Source of the DNA: Anabaena lutea FACHB-196
Lineage (GTDB): Bacteria > Cyanobacteriota > Cyanobacteriia > Cyanobacteriales > Nostocaceae
Assembly: GCF_014698305.1 (NCBI RefSeq)
Contig: NZ_JACJST010000005.1
Span: forward strand, 186,001-250,000
Direction of reading: 5' to 3'
DNA: 64,000 nt
Below the pieces are notes generated by a model. The model made no database searches. It was not told the origin of the DNA and saw nothing but the letters and a program-made list of their open reading frames with translations. A program made the translations under genes and the position numbers. How positions within the stretch are numbered: the first letter of the stretch is position 1; each line of letters begins with the position of its first letter. Shown in pieces: positions 35,101-44,122 of the stretch.

Positions 35101-35128
35101 TCCAAAATCCAAAATCCAAAATCCAAAA
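35101..35128 (+). repeat. TCCAAAA heptamer x4
   Basis: Four exact tandem TCCAAAA units directly upstream of the L10 leader. Confidence 0.95.
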
Positions 35129-35133
35129 TTTAA

Positions 35134-35287
35134 TAGAGCCGGAGACAGCAGGTGCTAACAGCTTAATATCCTGCCTAGGTTGATGCTTTGATTGCCTGAC
35201 TTTTTATCAACATATATGTATGATAACTGCGGCATTAAAAGTACTACTGTGAAACCCCGGCTAAGATAGCTGGGGTTAATTGTTTTC
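35134..35287 (+). promoter_or_regulatory. Ribosomal protein L10 leader with attenuator
   Basis: The segment GCCGGAGACAGCAGGTGC... with TTAATATCCTGCCTAGGTT matches the conserved core of the L10(L12)4-binding leader known from bacterial rplJL mRNAs (CGGAGACAGyrGGTG pairing with TTAATyCyrCC). It is followed by a strong hairpin: 11 pairs at 35253-35263 and 35267-35277 with an AGA loop, then AATTGTTTT, an attenuator terminator. Excess L10 would favour termination before rplJ. Confidence 0.8.
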
Positions 35288-35337
35288 GGTTAGTCAGTAA
35301 ACAGTTAAACAGTGAACAGTGAACAGTAAATAATAAT

Positions 35338-35358
35338 AACTGATAACTGATAACTGAT
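35338..35358 (+). repeat. AACTGAT heptamer x3
   Basis: Three exact tandem AACTGAT units between the L10 attenuator and the rplJ ribosome-binding site; preceded by AACAGTG-like units from 35299. Confidence 0.9.
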
Positions 35359-35387
35359 AAAATTTTGCCCTTGGAGGTGAAAAAAGT

Positions 35388-35966
35388 ATGGGTCGAACTT
35401 TAGAAAACAAAAAAGAGATTGTCGCTGATCTCAAAGAGACTTTGAGTGAATCAACTTTAGCACTGGTAATTGATTATCAGGGTTTAACAGTTGCTGAAAT
35501 TAGTGACTTACGGCGGCGTTTACGTCCTAGTGGCACAGTTTGTAAGGTGACGAAAAACACCTTTATGGGCATTGCCATTCAAGATCAAGAAAAATGGCAG
35601 CCATTGTCGGAATTGCTCAAAGGTTCTTCCGCTTTTTTGCTAGTCAAAGAAGATTTCTCATCTGCAATTAAAAGTTACCAAGAGTTCCAAAAAGTTACCA
35701 AGAAGACAGAACTTCGTGGTGGCGTTATGGACGGTCGCCTGCTGAAAGAAACTGATGTCAAGGCTTTAGGAGACTTGCCATCTAAGGAACAACTCATGGC
35801 GCAAATTGCTGGAGCTATCAACGCTTTGGCTACCAAAGTTGCTGTGGGTATCAACGAAGTTCCCAGTTCTTTGGCTCGTGCCTTGCAGGCTGTGGCTGAG
35901 AAAGAACAAGGTGGTAGCACAGAAAGTACAGAAAGTGCTGACAGTGCTGAAAGCGCTAGTGAGTAA
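35388..35966 (+). CDS. rplJ: 50S ribosomal protein L10
   Basis: 192 residues; base of the L7/L12 stalk and the regulator of its own leader. Conserved: [81 protein letters not shown]. The C-terminal helix is followed by a Ser/Glu/Ala-rich tail ([18 protein letters not shown]) that looks like a short lineage extension. Strong ribosome-binding site TTGGAGGTGA. Confidence 0.97.
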   Translation: MGRTLENKKEIVADLKETLSESTLALVIDYQGLTVAEISDLRRRLRPSGTVCKVTKNTFMGIAIQDQEKWQPLSELLKGSSAFLLVKEDFSSAIKSYQEFQKVTKKTELRGGVMDGRLLKETDVKALGDLPSKEQLMAQIAGAINALATKVAVGINEVPSSLARALQAVAEKEQGGSTESTESADSAESASE

Positions 35967-36004
35967 TTGGTAGTGGGTAATAGTTATTTTCTAATGACAA
36001 ATTA

Positions 36005-36032
36005 CCAATCATCAACAACCAATCATCAACAA
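36005..36032 (+). repeat. 14-bp direct repeat x2 before rplL
   Basis: CCAATCATCAACAA occurs twice in tandem (36005-36018 and 36019-36032), an exact two-copy repeat in the rplJ-rplL spacer. Confidence 0.9.
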
Positions 36033-36063
36033 AAAATTCAAAATTATTTAGGAGTCATAATCA

Positions 36064-36453
36064 ATGTCTGCTGCAACCGAACAAATTTTAGAACAACTGA
36101 AAACATTGACCTTGCTCGAAGCTTCTGAATTAGTTAAGCAAATTGAAGAAGCTTTTGGAGTAAGTGCTGCTCCAGCTGCTGGTGGAATGATGATGATGGC
36201 TGCTCCTGGTGCTGCTGCTGCTGAAGTAGTAGAAGAAAAAACCGAGTTTGATGCAATTTTAGAGTCAGTTCCAGCTGATAAGAAGATTGCTGTCCTGAAG
36301 ATTGTCCGTGAAATCACAGGTTTGGGTCTGAAAGAAGCTAAAGACTTGGTAGAAGCTGCTCCTAAGCCAGTTAAGGAAGCTGTAGCTAAGGAAGCTGCTG
36401 AAGATATCAAGAAACGTATCGAAGAAGCTGGCGGTAAAGTCACCATTAAGTAA
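36064..36453 (+). CDS. rplL: 50S ribosomal protein L7/L12
   Basis: 129 residues; multi-copy stalk protein that recruits translational GTPases. N-terminal dimerisation domain ([20 protein letters not shown]), Ala/Gly/Met hinge ([18 protein letters not shown]), C-terminal factor-binding domain ([34 protein letters not shown]). TAGGAG lies upstream. Ends the operon; a terminator follows. Confidence 0.98.
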   Translation: MSAATEQILEQLKTLTLLEASELVKQIEEAFGVSAAPAAGGMMMMAAPGAAAAEVVEEKTEFDAILESVPADKKIAVLKIVREITGLGLKEAKDLVEAAPKPVKEAVAKEAAEDIKKRIEEAGGKVTIK

Positions 36454-36489
36454 TTTGTAATTATAAATTACTTGATCTTTTTTGAGTGA

Positions 36490-36515
36490 GGAGTCTGATT
36501 CAGGCTCCTTTTTTT
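36490..36515 (+). terminator. Rho-independent terminator of the rpl operon
   Basis: GGAGTCTG and CAGGCTCC form an 8-bp stem (one G-T) with an ATT loop, followed by TTTTTTT. 36 bp after the rplL stop. Confidence 0.92.
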
Positions 36516-36521
36516 ATTGAT

Positions 36522-36866
36522 AAATGTCTGAATCAGGATACTCAGAATTTAAGGATGTACAGGATGAAAAAAATCCAGTGAAGATAACTACATTACATCC
36601 TCGACAAATGTCTGAATCAGGATGATCAGGATTTAAGGATGTACAGGATGAAAAAAATCCAGTGAAGATAACTACATTACATCCTCGACAAATGTCTGAA
36701 TCAGGATGCTTAGGATTTAAGGATGTACAGGATGAAAAAAACCAGTGAAGATAACTACATTTAATCCTGTAAATCCTCTATTCTTGTGAATCCTGATTCA
36801 GAGGATAAAGATGAAAAAAATCCAGTGAAGATAACTACATTAAATCCTGTAAATCTTGATTTAGAA
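36522..36866. repeat. 84-bp tandem repeat between rplL and the kinase gene
   Basis: Units start at 36522, 36606 and 36690 (period exactly 84 bp; AAATGTCTGAATCAGGAT... AAGGATGTACAGGATG... CCAGTGAAGATAACTACATT), then a degenerate fourth to 36866 that ends at the kinase stop codon. Units contain stops in frame on the plus strand. TCTGAATCAGGAT of unit 3 is the inverse of ATCCTGATTCAGA near 36790, so strong pairing is possible. Confidence 0.9.
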
Positions 36867-36867
36867 T

Positions 36868-38730
36868 TTAACATTGTTTTGCGTTCGCCGGATTCACAAA
36901 ATCATGTAAATCTGCATCCCAAATACTAATGTAAATAAAATCACAGTTTTGCCGGACTATCTGACCTTTAACAGAACCTTTACTAAACTGGAAATTATCT
37001 AACTGACGCTGTTGTACCTGTTTTAGTCCTTGCTGAATTTCTCCTGTCGCTTGTCCACCTAACATTCCATTCAATGTTGACTGCATGAGTTGGGGGTTTA
37101 CTGTTTGGGCAAAAGCTGCCTCAGTTTGCCGCAAAACTCCAGATTTACGGTCAAATAAGTAACCTAAATCAATTTGGTTTGGTACTACCTTATAAGTGAC
37201 AGCACGAGTATTACTCCACAAGCCTCTTAAATCTTTTTTCTTTCCAAGTGTTGCTTCTACGGTGCTTCTTGATGTACCTGTAGGAAATGCTGGCACAGTT
37301 TGACTGATATTATTAGCATTTAATTGATTACTTAAATCTTGTTTTTTCTGATCTGGCTTTTTCTGGGAAGCGGTAGATACATCTACTGTGGGGACTGCTT
37401 CCGGTTGAACCTGATTATCTTCTGTTTCGGGTGGTAGTGTTGATATGACTGTCGGAGTAGGAGTAGCTTGACTAACAGGTTCTTCGACTGGTCTTGGTGT
37501 CAATGCCTCTGAAGCAGTGTCCTCCGGTGCAGGATTAGAAATAATTTGCTGTTGCGTTGAGGGTCTAGGTGCAACTGGACTTGGGGAAGGTTGCTCAAAA
37601 ACAGGAGAATTTGTGGGTAAAACACTAGGAGTTGGCAGTTCCGGTGAGACAGTCGGATTAGTAGCAATGGGGACAGCGGGTTCTTGCTGACGGTTAATGC
37701 TAGAAATAGCTGCATTCGTGACTAAACTTATCACTAACAAACTACCAACAATCAAAGCTGGTTTTTGCCAGTTTTCAGAATTGTTAGCTGTTTTGATGAC
37801 GGGAATTTTGGGAGATGAAGATATTGGCTGAGTGGGCTGAATGGTAGCAGGGGGTGGGCTGAGGCTGATTGTAGCCCTAGTAGTGGGAGACTGTGAGGGG
37901 ATAACACTGGGAGATTGTAAAGCGTATAGCATTTTACTGGCAGTGCTATAGCGATCGCTCGGACGTGGTTCAATTGCTTGAGAGAGTACCCTAAATAATT
38001 CTGGGGATATACCAGAAGCGTATTGTTGCCACAGTATTTGCCCCGTCTGGGGGTGAGTTTCTAATTCTTGGGGTTGTTTACCAGTGAGTAGATAAATCGC
38101 CGTTAAGCCTAAGCTATAGATATCAGTAGCATAAACTGGACGACCAATGGCTTGCTCACTCGGCATATACCCTGGTGTCCCTATGACTAGGGATTGCAGG
38201 GGCTGTCCTGAAGGATTAATGACAGTACGGATAGTTTCCTTAACTGCACCAAAATCAATTAAAACTGGTTTGTTATCTTGATGGCGAAGGATAATATTAT
38301 CAGGCTTGATATCTCGATGAATAATGCCTTTACTGTGGACATAATCTAAAACTGACAGCAAGCTTAAAAGAATTTCCCGAACAGTTGTTTCAGCTATATA
38401 TCCTTTAGCTTCAACCATTTGCGTTAGCGTTTGACCTTGAATCCATTCTTGAACGAGGTAAAACTGCCCATTTTCAGGAAAGTAAGCGTAGAGTTTAGGA
38501 ATTTGGTCACTAGCTTCACCTAGATGTTCCAAAGTAGCAGCTTCTCGTTTAAACCTGTCTTGAATTATTTGATAGGTTTTTGCATCATTGCTAATCGGTT
38601 TGAGTTGCTTGATAACGCACCGACGAAGAGAAGGCATATGGGTATCTTCGGCTAGAAAGGTTTCACCAAACCCACCAGCACCGAGTACCTGAATAACTTG
38701 ATAGCGATTGTTTAGCAGTGTTTGTGTCAT
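36868..38730 (-). CDS. Membrane-anchored serine/threonine protein kinase
   Basis: 620 residues. The Hanks-type kinase domain (~8-275) is complete: GAGGFGETFLAED loop, VIKQL lysine, HRDIKPDNIIL catalytic loop, DFGAVKE metal loop, GTPGYMPSEQ activation region. One membrane span follows (PALIVGSLLVISLVTNAAI, ~325-343), then a Pro/Thr/Ser-rich linker (~350-475) and a C-terminal ~140-residue domain (FPTGTSRSTVEATLGKKKDL... CDFIYISIWDADLHDFVNPA) outside the membrane. This domain is not PASTA and not one I recognise; it likely senses a signal. No target is adjacent. The stop codon lies at the end of the 84-bp repeat array. Confidence 0.92.
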   Translation of the reverse strand: MTQTLLNNRYQVIQVLGAGGFGETFLAEDTHMPSLRRCVIKQLKPISNDAKTYQIIQDRFKREAATLEHLGEASDQIPKLYAYFPENGQFYLVQEWIQGQTLTQMVEAKGYIAETTVREILLSLLSVLDYVHSKGIIHRDIKPDNIILRHQDNKPVLIDFGAVKETIRTVINPSGQPLQSLVIGTPGYMPSEQAIGRPVYATDIYSLGLTAIYLLTGKQPQELETHPQTGQILWQQYASGISPELFRVLSQAIEPRPSDRYSTASKMLYALQSPSVIPSQSPTTRATISLSPPPATIQPTQPISSSPKIPVIKTANNSENWQKPALIVGSLLVISLVTNAAISSINRQQEPAVPIATNPTVSPELPTPSVLPTNSPVFEQPSPSPVAPRPSTQQQIISNPAPEDTASEALTPRPVEEPVSQATPTPTVISTLPPETEDNQVQPEAVPTVDVSTASQKKPDQKKQDLSNQLNANNISQTVPAFPTGTSRSTVEATLGKKKDLRGLWSNTRAVTYKVVPNQIDLGYLFDRKSGVLRQTEAAFAQTVNPQLMQSTLNGMLGGQATGEIQQGLKQVQQRQLDNFQFSKGSVKGQIVRQNCDFIYISIWDADLHDFVNPANAKQC

Positions 38731-39011
38731 GCTCGGTTACAAACGACAACCCTTCCCAATGTATACCAGATACTTTGATGATGTAGAGATGAGATGTATC
38801 CGATACGAGACATTTGGAAAAATTGTCGCTTATTAACTGTACCGAGAAGAAAGATTTAGTCTAAACTTGCTGAGTATGGTTTGTATTAAAACCATCCATT
38901 AACTGTATAATCACTGTAGTGATTTATTTTCCCCTGCTCAAACAGCAATATCAAGGCGGGATGAGAGTAGATAGTATTTTTTCTCCAAGCATCTAACCAA
39001 ACCAAACCTAA

Positions 39012-39857
39012 ATGAAAATTTACCCCATCAAACTTACACTAACTATCATCTCATCTGTTAGCTTAATCACCCTACTAGCGGGGAAAGTGGCTGCTATCAC
39101 AGAACCACCTTTACAGATTGCTAATTACCCAGCTACAACCATTGCTCAAACTGAGACAAAACCGGATCTTGACTTACTAGCTAAAACTATAAGGGACTTT
39201 TTCCAGAGCGATCGCTATCTCACTGAATCTGAATCCCTTTTAACTGCTAAGACGAACGGTTTTGATATCATATTTAAGATTAAAACTAAAACTATCGCCC
39301 AGTCAGGTAAAAAATTTCGCTCGGAAATTACTTTGAGACAACAGGGAGAATCAAAACAGATCAACTATTTAGTAATTTCTGATGGGAAAAAAGTTTGGAT
39401 TTACAAACCTGATTTGAAACAATATGCTGTAACTTCCTATGCTGCTTTCAATGAATCATTTTTTATAGGTCTTTCATCCTTAATGTTTGTAGAAATTCCA
39501 GAAGATGCTAGAGAAGAAATTGCTCAAGCTGAGAACAGCCAATCCATTGTACAAGGATTTGGCTTGACTAACCTAAAGGAATTACAACAGGAAAAACGTA
39601 CAGTTGTTGGTGAGGAGTTATCTATCTATACTTATAAAAATTCAAAAGATGGCTTGACCTTTAGTGGTTTCATTCAACCACAAACTGCAAACCTCAAGCA
39701 ACTAGAAATGAGGGGTAACAGCGAAGGGTTAGACATTATGATAACAGAAAAAATCTTGGCAAGAACAACCGCTCCAGCTATAGACGCTCAAACTTTCACT
39801 TTTACACCACCAGAAGGGGTAAAAAAAGTAAGCTCTATTTCTATCTCACCATTTTAA
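39012..39857 (+). CDS. Exported LolA-like / DUF2092-type protein
   Basis: 281 residues with an N-terminal signal peptide (KIYPIKLTLTIISSVSLITLL) probably cleaved near residue 27. The rest is a beta-rich domain: FRSEITLRQQGESKQINYLV, SDGKKVWIYKPDLKQYAVTS, EQLEMRG-type strands and TFTFTPPEGVKKV at the end, as in LolA/LolB-type lipoprotein carriers and DUF2092 proteins. Role in outer-membrane lipid or lipoprotein handling is inferred from fold only. A monocistronic gene. Confidence 0.7.
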   Translation: MKIYPIKLTLTIISSVSLITLLAGKVAAITEPPLQIANYPATTIAQTETKPDLDLLAKTIRDFFQSDRYLTESESLLTAKTNGFDIIFKIKTKTIAQSGKKFRSEITLRQQGESKQINYLVISDGKKVWIYKPDLKQYAVTSYAAFNESFFIGLSSLMFVEIPEDAREEIAQAENSQSIVQGFGLTNLKELQQEKRTVVGEELSIYTYKNSKDGLTFSGFIQPQTANLKQLEMRGNSEGLDIMITEKILARTTAPAIDAQTFTFTPPEGVKKVSSISISPF

Positions 39858-39987
39858 AGATGTAACAAGAGGGAATAGGAAAGATCATCAGAGCATTATT
39901 TGTTATTGATAAACAACCTTATTTCCTCAAATATCTCAGGTTATAACAGTCTTGATAGGCGATATAGTCTATTTATATCTGATATCT

Positions 39988-40608
39988 CTAATAGCCATAC
40001 TTTCGTTTCTTATTTGCAGATTGAGTAGCCCTTGATTCTAAGGTAAATTCTGGAATTTCTTCAAGTTCAGCTTCACTTAAATTATACTGTTCACAAACTA
40101 AACTTAAGCGATTTCCAGGAGTTTTCACAGCATTAACAGAGTGGGTTAAATCACCTTGAAAGTAAACCAAGGTGTTAGTTTGCGGTTTAATTTGTCCAAT
40201 TTGGCGTTTAGGGGATTTTAGCACCAATTCTCCTCCCTCCATGTTTTCTGGTACACGCACATAGAGAACACTGACAAGGTGAGGTGGTTCAATGGTTTTG
40301 CAGTAAGAACGCAAAGAACGATCTATGTGCGGATCAACACGAGAGCCTTCTTTTAGCAGCAACGGATTGAGATAAAAAGCATTACAGTTAGGCTGGATTG
40401 CTAAATCCAAATAAGGCTTAAAAAAAGGAAATTTTTGTTCAACTGTTTTTAATCCCTGACGCTGAAACACTACAGAAAAGCCTTTGGTGTTGATAAAATC
40501 GCGGTTGAGGTTGTTGATAGCAAAATAAGGACTAGCTTGGATTTCTCCCCACAAGTCATTAAGGTAATTATTAGGTAAAACGCTTGTTTGTAGTTGATAA
40601 TATTTCAC
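39988..40608 (-). CDS. 2-oxoglutarate/Fe(II)-dependent oxygenase family protein
   Basis: 206 residues of the prolyl-4-hydroxylase-like superfamily. Visible facial triad and cosubstrate Arg: H-x-D in DPHIDRS (about residue 93), distal H in LTHSVNAV (~156) and R in GNRLSLV. The jelly-roll strands VSVLYVRVPENMEGGELVL and TNTLVYFQGD fit. Substrate unknown. Last gene in a minus-strand run with the fructosamine-kinase-family gene, 51 bp from it. Confidence 0.85.
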   Translation of the reverse strand: MKYYQLQTSVLPNNYLNDLWGEIQASPYFAINNLNRDFINTKGFSVVFQRQGLKTVEQKFPFFKPYLDLAIQPNCNAFYLNPLLLKEGSRVDPHIDRSLRSYCKTIEPPHLVSVLYVRVPENMEGGELVLKSPKRQIGQIKPQTNTLVYFQGDLTHSVNAVKTPGNRLSLVCEQYNLSEAELEEIPEFTLESRATQSANKKRKYGY

Positions 40609-40659
40609 GATGAATAGAAGAAAATATTCCAGTATTTAGTGAGATCAATAAATTTGTTA

Positions 40660-41529
40660 TCAACCACGCAAAATTCGTTCAATCATCTGATTTGCTTGAG
40701 AAGAATAACCACCACCAAACAAATTAAAATGATTTAAAACGTGATAAAGATTATAGATAGTTTTTCGTTTTTCGTATCCTGAATTTAAGGGAAACACCTC
40801 TTTATAACCTTGATAAAAAGTCGGTGGAAACCCACCAAAAAGTTCTGTCATTGCTATATCAACTTCTCTATCACCAAAATAAGTTGCCGGATCAAAAATC
40901 ACTGGTTCACCATCAACTGTACAACCTACATTTCCTCCCCATAAATCACCATGTACTAAAGATGGTTGGAGATGATGATCTGCCAATAATTCTGGGATAG
41001 CGGCTAATAACTTATCTTTGAGAGGGAAACTTCCACCACGTCGCGTTGCTAACTGAAATTGATAACCTAAGCGATGTTTAGTATAAAATTCTGCCCAATC
41101 ATCAGTCCAAGTATTAATTTGTGGTGTTGAACCAATAGTATTATTCATATCCCAGCCAAAACCCTTTTGACTGGTAACTTTGTGCATTGCTGCTAATTTA
41201 CGCCCCATTTCTTGCCAAGATTTGCTATCACTATCTCGCATTTCTAGCCATTCCAACACAATATAACTAGAATTGCTCGCAGTTCCCCAACATAAAGGTT
41301 GAGGAACAAGGATTGTATTGGTATGATACATTTGCTGTAAACCCAGCATTTCGGCTTCAAACATCCTCACTTGGGATGCTTGGTTAAGCTTAACAAAGTA
41401 AGTCAGCTTACCATCACTCACAGCATAACCTTGATTAATACACCCACCGCTTACGGATAAATGTTGCTGAGTGTGGAATTTTTGGCCAGTCACTTGGCTA
41501 ATATGAGTATCAATTTCTTGCCAAATCAT
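40660..41529 (-). CDS. Fructosamine kinase family protein
   Basis: 289 residues of the fructosamine-3-kinase/ketosamine-3-kinase family (protein-kinase-like fold), which phosphorylates sugar adducts on amines so that they decompose. Features: SGGCINQGYAV, FVKLNQ lysine, LVHGDLWGGNVG catalytic loop, VIFDPATYFGDREVDIAMTE metal loop, NLYHVLNHFNLFGGGY. Lies between the oxygenase and M16 peptidase genes on the same strand. Confidence 0.93.
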   Translation of the reverse strand: MIWQEIDTHISQVTGQKFHTQQHLSVSGGCINQGYAVSDGKLTYFVKLNQASQVRMFEAEMLGLQQMYHTNTILVPQPLCWGTASNSSYIVLEWLEMRDSDSKSWQEMGRKLAAMHKVTSQKGFGWDMNNTIGSTPQINTWTDDWAEFYTKHRLGYQFQLATRRGGSFPLKDKLLAAIPELLADHHLQPSLVHGDLWGGNVGCTVDGEPVIFDPATYFGDREVDIAMTELFGGFPPTFYQGYKEVFPLNSGYEKRKTIYNLYHVLNHFNLFGGGYSSQANQMIERILRG

Positions 41530-41629
41530 AGTTTGTTAGTTATGGAGGCGAATTAAAACTCGCCCTTACTTGTCAGTTGTTAAGAAGAGATTACCAATGG
41601 ATATTGTAAAATTAAGGACGGGGTTTACC

Positions 41630-42907
41630 CTACGCTGGTTTGATGACAACTACACCATAAGCATTGGGGGAAAGATATTGTTGTGCTGCTTGTAGAAGAT
41701 GATTTGCATCCTGGGCTTGAATATAATCTGGGTAGTTAAATGCAGGTTCTAAATCACCAATTAAAGATTGATAATAACCATATAAGCCAGCGCGATCGCT
41801 TGGGGTTTCATTCCCAAACACAAATCTATTGGCTACACGTCGCCGCACACGGGCAATTTCCGACTCTTTTACCATCTCTGTTTGTAGTATATGCAGATGT
41901 TGTGCGATCGCTTCCTCTACTACTACTAAATTTTCTACATCACACTTTGCTGAAATAGTAAATACACCTTGCAACAAATTACTCATATTACTCACAGAAA
42001 TTGAAGATACCAATCCCCGTTCTTCTCGTAAATCCTGGACTAACCTTGATGTGCGTCCATGTCCTAAAATTCCCGCGACAACGTCAAGTGCATAAGTTTC
42101 ATTTAACTCCATCAAACCAGGTACTCGCCAAATCATCACCAACCTGGCTTGCTGGAGACTTTCATCAATAAATTCCCCACGGACAATTTCTGTAAAGGCT
42201 GGTTCAGGAATAACTGTTTCCCGTTCCCCCTTCACAGTTGAAAATTCCCTATTTTTACCCAATCCCTCAGCTACAATTTCTACTAATTCTTCTACAGGTA
42301 AATTACCCACAGCTACCGCAGTAATTGATTGCGGTTGGTACCAATGAGCATGAAAATCCCGCATTTGTTGCGGTTTAACTTGAGAAATTACCTCTTCTGG
42401 CCCCAGTACCGGACGACGGTAGGGTAAAGAATCAAAAGCAGTTTCCATTACTCGGCGAAAAGTACGACGACGGGGATTATCTTCTGAACGCCTGATTTCT
42501 TCCAGAACTACCAAACGTTCCCGTTCAAAAGCATCATCAGGAATACTTGCATTAAATACAACGTCCATTTGTAACGGAGCGAGTTCCGCAAAGTCCTGAG
42601 GAGCGGTATTTATATAGTAATGAGTGTAATCTTGGCTCGTAGCCGCATTAGTCACCGCACCCCGTTCTTCAATTCGCCGTTCAAATTCACCACTAACTAA
42701 TTGCTGTGTTCCTTTAAAAATCATATGCTCTAAAAAGTGAGCCATTCCGTTAATAGCGTCTGACTCTACAGCAGAGCCAATTTTTACCCATAAGCTGAGG
42801 TTCACTGCTTCCACGGGCATTTGTTCGGCGATAATTGTTAAACCATTAGGTAAATGATGTAGCGTTGGCGCATTCAGGCGAGGAAATTTCAGTAAAGTGG
42901 ATGTCAT
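41630..42907 (-). CDS. M16 family zinc metallopeptidase (processing-peptidase-like)
   Basis: 425 residues; inverted zinc motif HxxEH in HFLEHMIFKGT (about residues 62-66) with the distal Glu in the LVVLEEIRRSEDNPRR region, then LPYRRPVLG and FHAHWYQPQSITAVAVGN. The second half lacks the zinc site, as normal for a single M16 unit. No signal peptide is evident, so it is probably cytosolic or associates with a partner. Cyanobacteria usually have two such genes side by side; only one is here. Confidence 0.92.
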   Translation of the reverse strand: MTSTLLKFPRLNAPTLHHLPNGLTIIAEQMPVEAVNLSLWVKIGSAVESDAINGMAHFLEHMIFKGTQQLVSGEFERRIEERGAVTNAATSQDYTHYYINTAPQDFAELAPLQMDVVFNASIPDDAFERERLVVLEEIRRSEDNPRRRTFRRVMETAFDSLPYRRPVLGPEEVISQVKPQQMRDFHAHWYQPQSITAVAVGNLPVEELVEIVAEGLGKNREFSTVKGERETVIPEPAFTEIVRGEFIDESLQQARLVMIWRVPGLMELNETYALDVVAGILGHGRTSRLVQDLREERGLVSSISVSNMSNLLQGVFTISAKCDVENLVVVEEAIAQHLHILQTEMVKESEIARVRRRVANRFVFGNETPSDRAGLYGYYQSLIGDLEPAFNYPDYIQAQDANHLLQAAQQYLSPNAYGVVVIKPA

Positions 42908-43050
42908 TGGTAGTGGTGAGGTGAAGAGCTAGGTTACTTCTTATATCTTACAACCCCCTCGATGGTGTAAACCCTGTAGAGAAGTTTCAATTTAGACTAG
43001 CCACTTCTTTAAAAAGTGGGGGATATTGTTGTTCATCGTTAAAATCTTAT

Positions 43051-43611
43051 TTATCTAAATAATCCTATTGATTGCAAACTGCTAACTAACTCAGCAATAC
43101 CTTGTGCAGCTAGTCCAACACCAACAGCTAAAGCAGATGCAATTTCAATAATTTTTAGCAACCCACTTGACTTATATTTTGCATCATCTAAATCATCTTT
43201 TTGATTTTTAATTTCAATAACTATATGATTATCTTTGTGATTTAGAGAATCAACTAAATTCTCCATTTTTTTAATATGTTGCTCTTGTGTAGAGATACGT
43301 TTTTTGAGATTTTCTAACTTACTATCTATCTGAGTTTTGACTTCACCAATTTTTTCTTTACACTCCTCTACATTAGTTTCACGAGTTTGAATTGCTGCTT
43401 CTACACTAGCAATTAAGTTATTATCTGAATTTGCATAAACTCCTTTACTACTTTTCAGCATCTTCAGTTTTTCCTGAAGACTTTCCATATCTTCCTGATA
43501 CTCTTTTTGTGATTCTCCCAAGGTTTCAATTTGTTGACTATTATCTTTAATTTCACTTTCTAAATCTTGGCGATCATTATATTCCATTTGTGACATAATT
43601 CTTAATATCAA
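43051..43611 (-). CDS. Coiled-coil protein with C-terminal hydrophobic segment
   Basis: 186 residues. Residues ~10-145 are a nearly continuous heptad-rich coiled coil rich in E, K, Q and L (LESEIKDNSQQIETLGESQK, EYQEDMESLQEKLKMLKSSK, KKRISTQEQHIKKMENLVDS), followed by a hydrophobic, Gly/Ala-rich C-terminal segment (IASALAVGVGLAAQGIAELV) that could insert in a membrane. Function unknown. Its start follows directly after the stop of the 125-residue gene (43611/43612), so the two are almost certainly co-translated. Last gene of the HerA-type cluster. Confidence 0.7.
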   Translation of the reverse strand: MILRIMSQMEYNDRQDLESEIKDNSQQIETLGESQKEYQEDMESLQEKLKMLKSSKGVYANSDNNLIASVEAAIQTRETNVEECKEKIGEVKTQIDSKLENLKKRISTQEQHIKKMENLVDSLNHKDNHIVIEIKNQKDDLDDAKYKSSGLLKIIEIASALAVGVGLAAQGIAELVSSLQSIGLFR

Positions 43612-43989
43612 TTATTTCTTAATTTCCCTAAACATATCTTGCAAATCCATTAAATCTATGCTATTCAGAAAATCTATCATTACTTGGCAATCATGAGCAA
43701 TATTTCTCAATTCTTCCGCTTCAGTATTAGTGGTAAAATGTAATTGTGCTTTAGCAAGTAACTGTGATAATTCCTGAAATTTAGATATTATTATCTGCTG
43801 TTCTTGCTGCATTGAAACAACAGTTTTTAATGGTGAACTTCCAGATTTTTCTAATTCAGAAATCCAGCCAGGAGTAAAAATTAGTTCTTCATATATTTTT
43901 AACAATTGTAAATAAGCATGATTGAACCTTATAGCCTGATTTGCTAAAGTTTCGTAAGATAAAACTAGATTTTTAACTGCTATATCCAA
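43612..43989 (-). CDS. Small helical protein, unknown function
   Basis: 125 residues, helical by composition with no membrane segment (MDIAVKNLVLSYETLANQAI, then QEQQIIISKFQELSQLLAKA). Unrecognised. It sits between the ATPase gene (133 bp upstream, containing a MITE-like element) and the coiled-coil gene (0 bp downstream). Could be an adaptor of the cluster; this is positional inference only. Confidence 0.65.
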   Translation of the reverse strand: MDIAVKNLVLSYETLANQAIRFNHAYLQLLKIYEELIFTPGWISELEKSGSSPLKTVVSMQQEQQIIISKFQELSQLLAKAQLHFTTNTEAEELRNIAHDCQVMIDFLNSIDLMDLQDMFREIKK

Positions 43990-44021
43990 AATGATTTTCT
44001 CCTATTTATAAATTTCATAAA

Positions 44022-44109
44022 TTGTAGGTTGGGTAGAGCGATAGCGAAACCCAACATTGTATAAAACTTCTTGAAACGTTGGGTTTCCTTACGTCAACCC
44101 AACCTACAA
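44022..44109. mobile_element. MITE-like element with GTAGGTTGGGT ends (copy 2)
   Basis: 88 bp with perfect 13-bp terminal inverted repeats (TTGTAGGTTGGGT and ACCCAACCTACAA) and a nested inner pair (CGAAACCCAAC / GTTGGGTTTCC). Same family as 7969-8059. Sits between two genes of the HerA-type cluster. Confidence 0.8.
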
Positions 44110-44122
44110 ATGTACTATTTTC

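Larger units (their letters stand above)
35013..35387 (+). other. rplA-rplJ spacer with heptamers and the L10 leader
   Basis: 375 bp containing four TCCAAAA heptamers (35101-35128), the L10 leader and its attenuator hairpin (35134-35287), degenerate AACAGTG and three AACTGAT heptamers (35299-35358) and the TTGGAGGTGA ribosome-binding site of rplJ (35371-35380). No protein gene. Confidence 0.8.

Noticed and set aside
36522-36866. CRISPR array
   Set aside because: The repeat is a contiguous 84-bp tandem unit without unique spacers, and no cas genes are present in the window.
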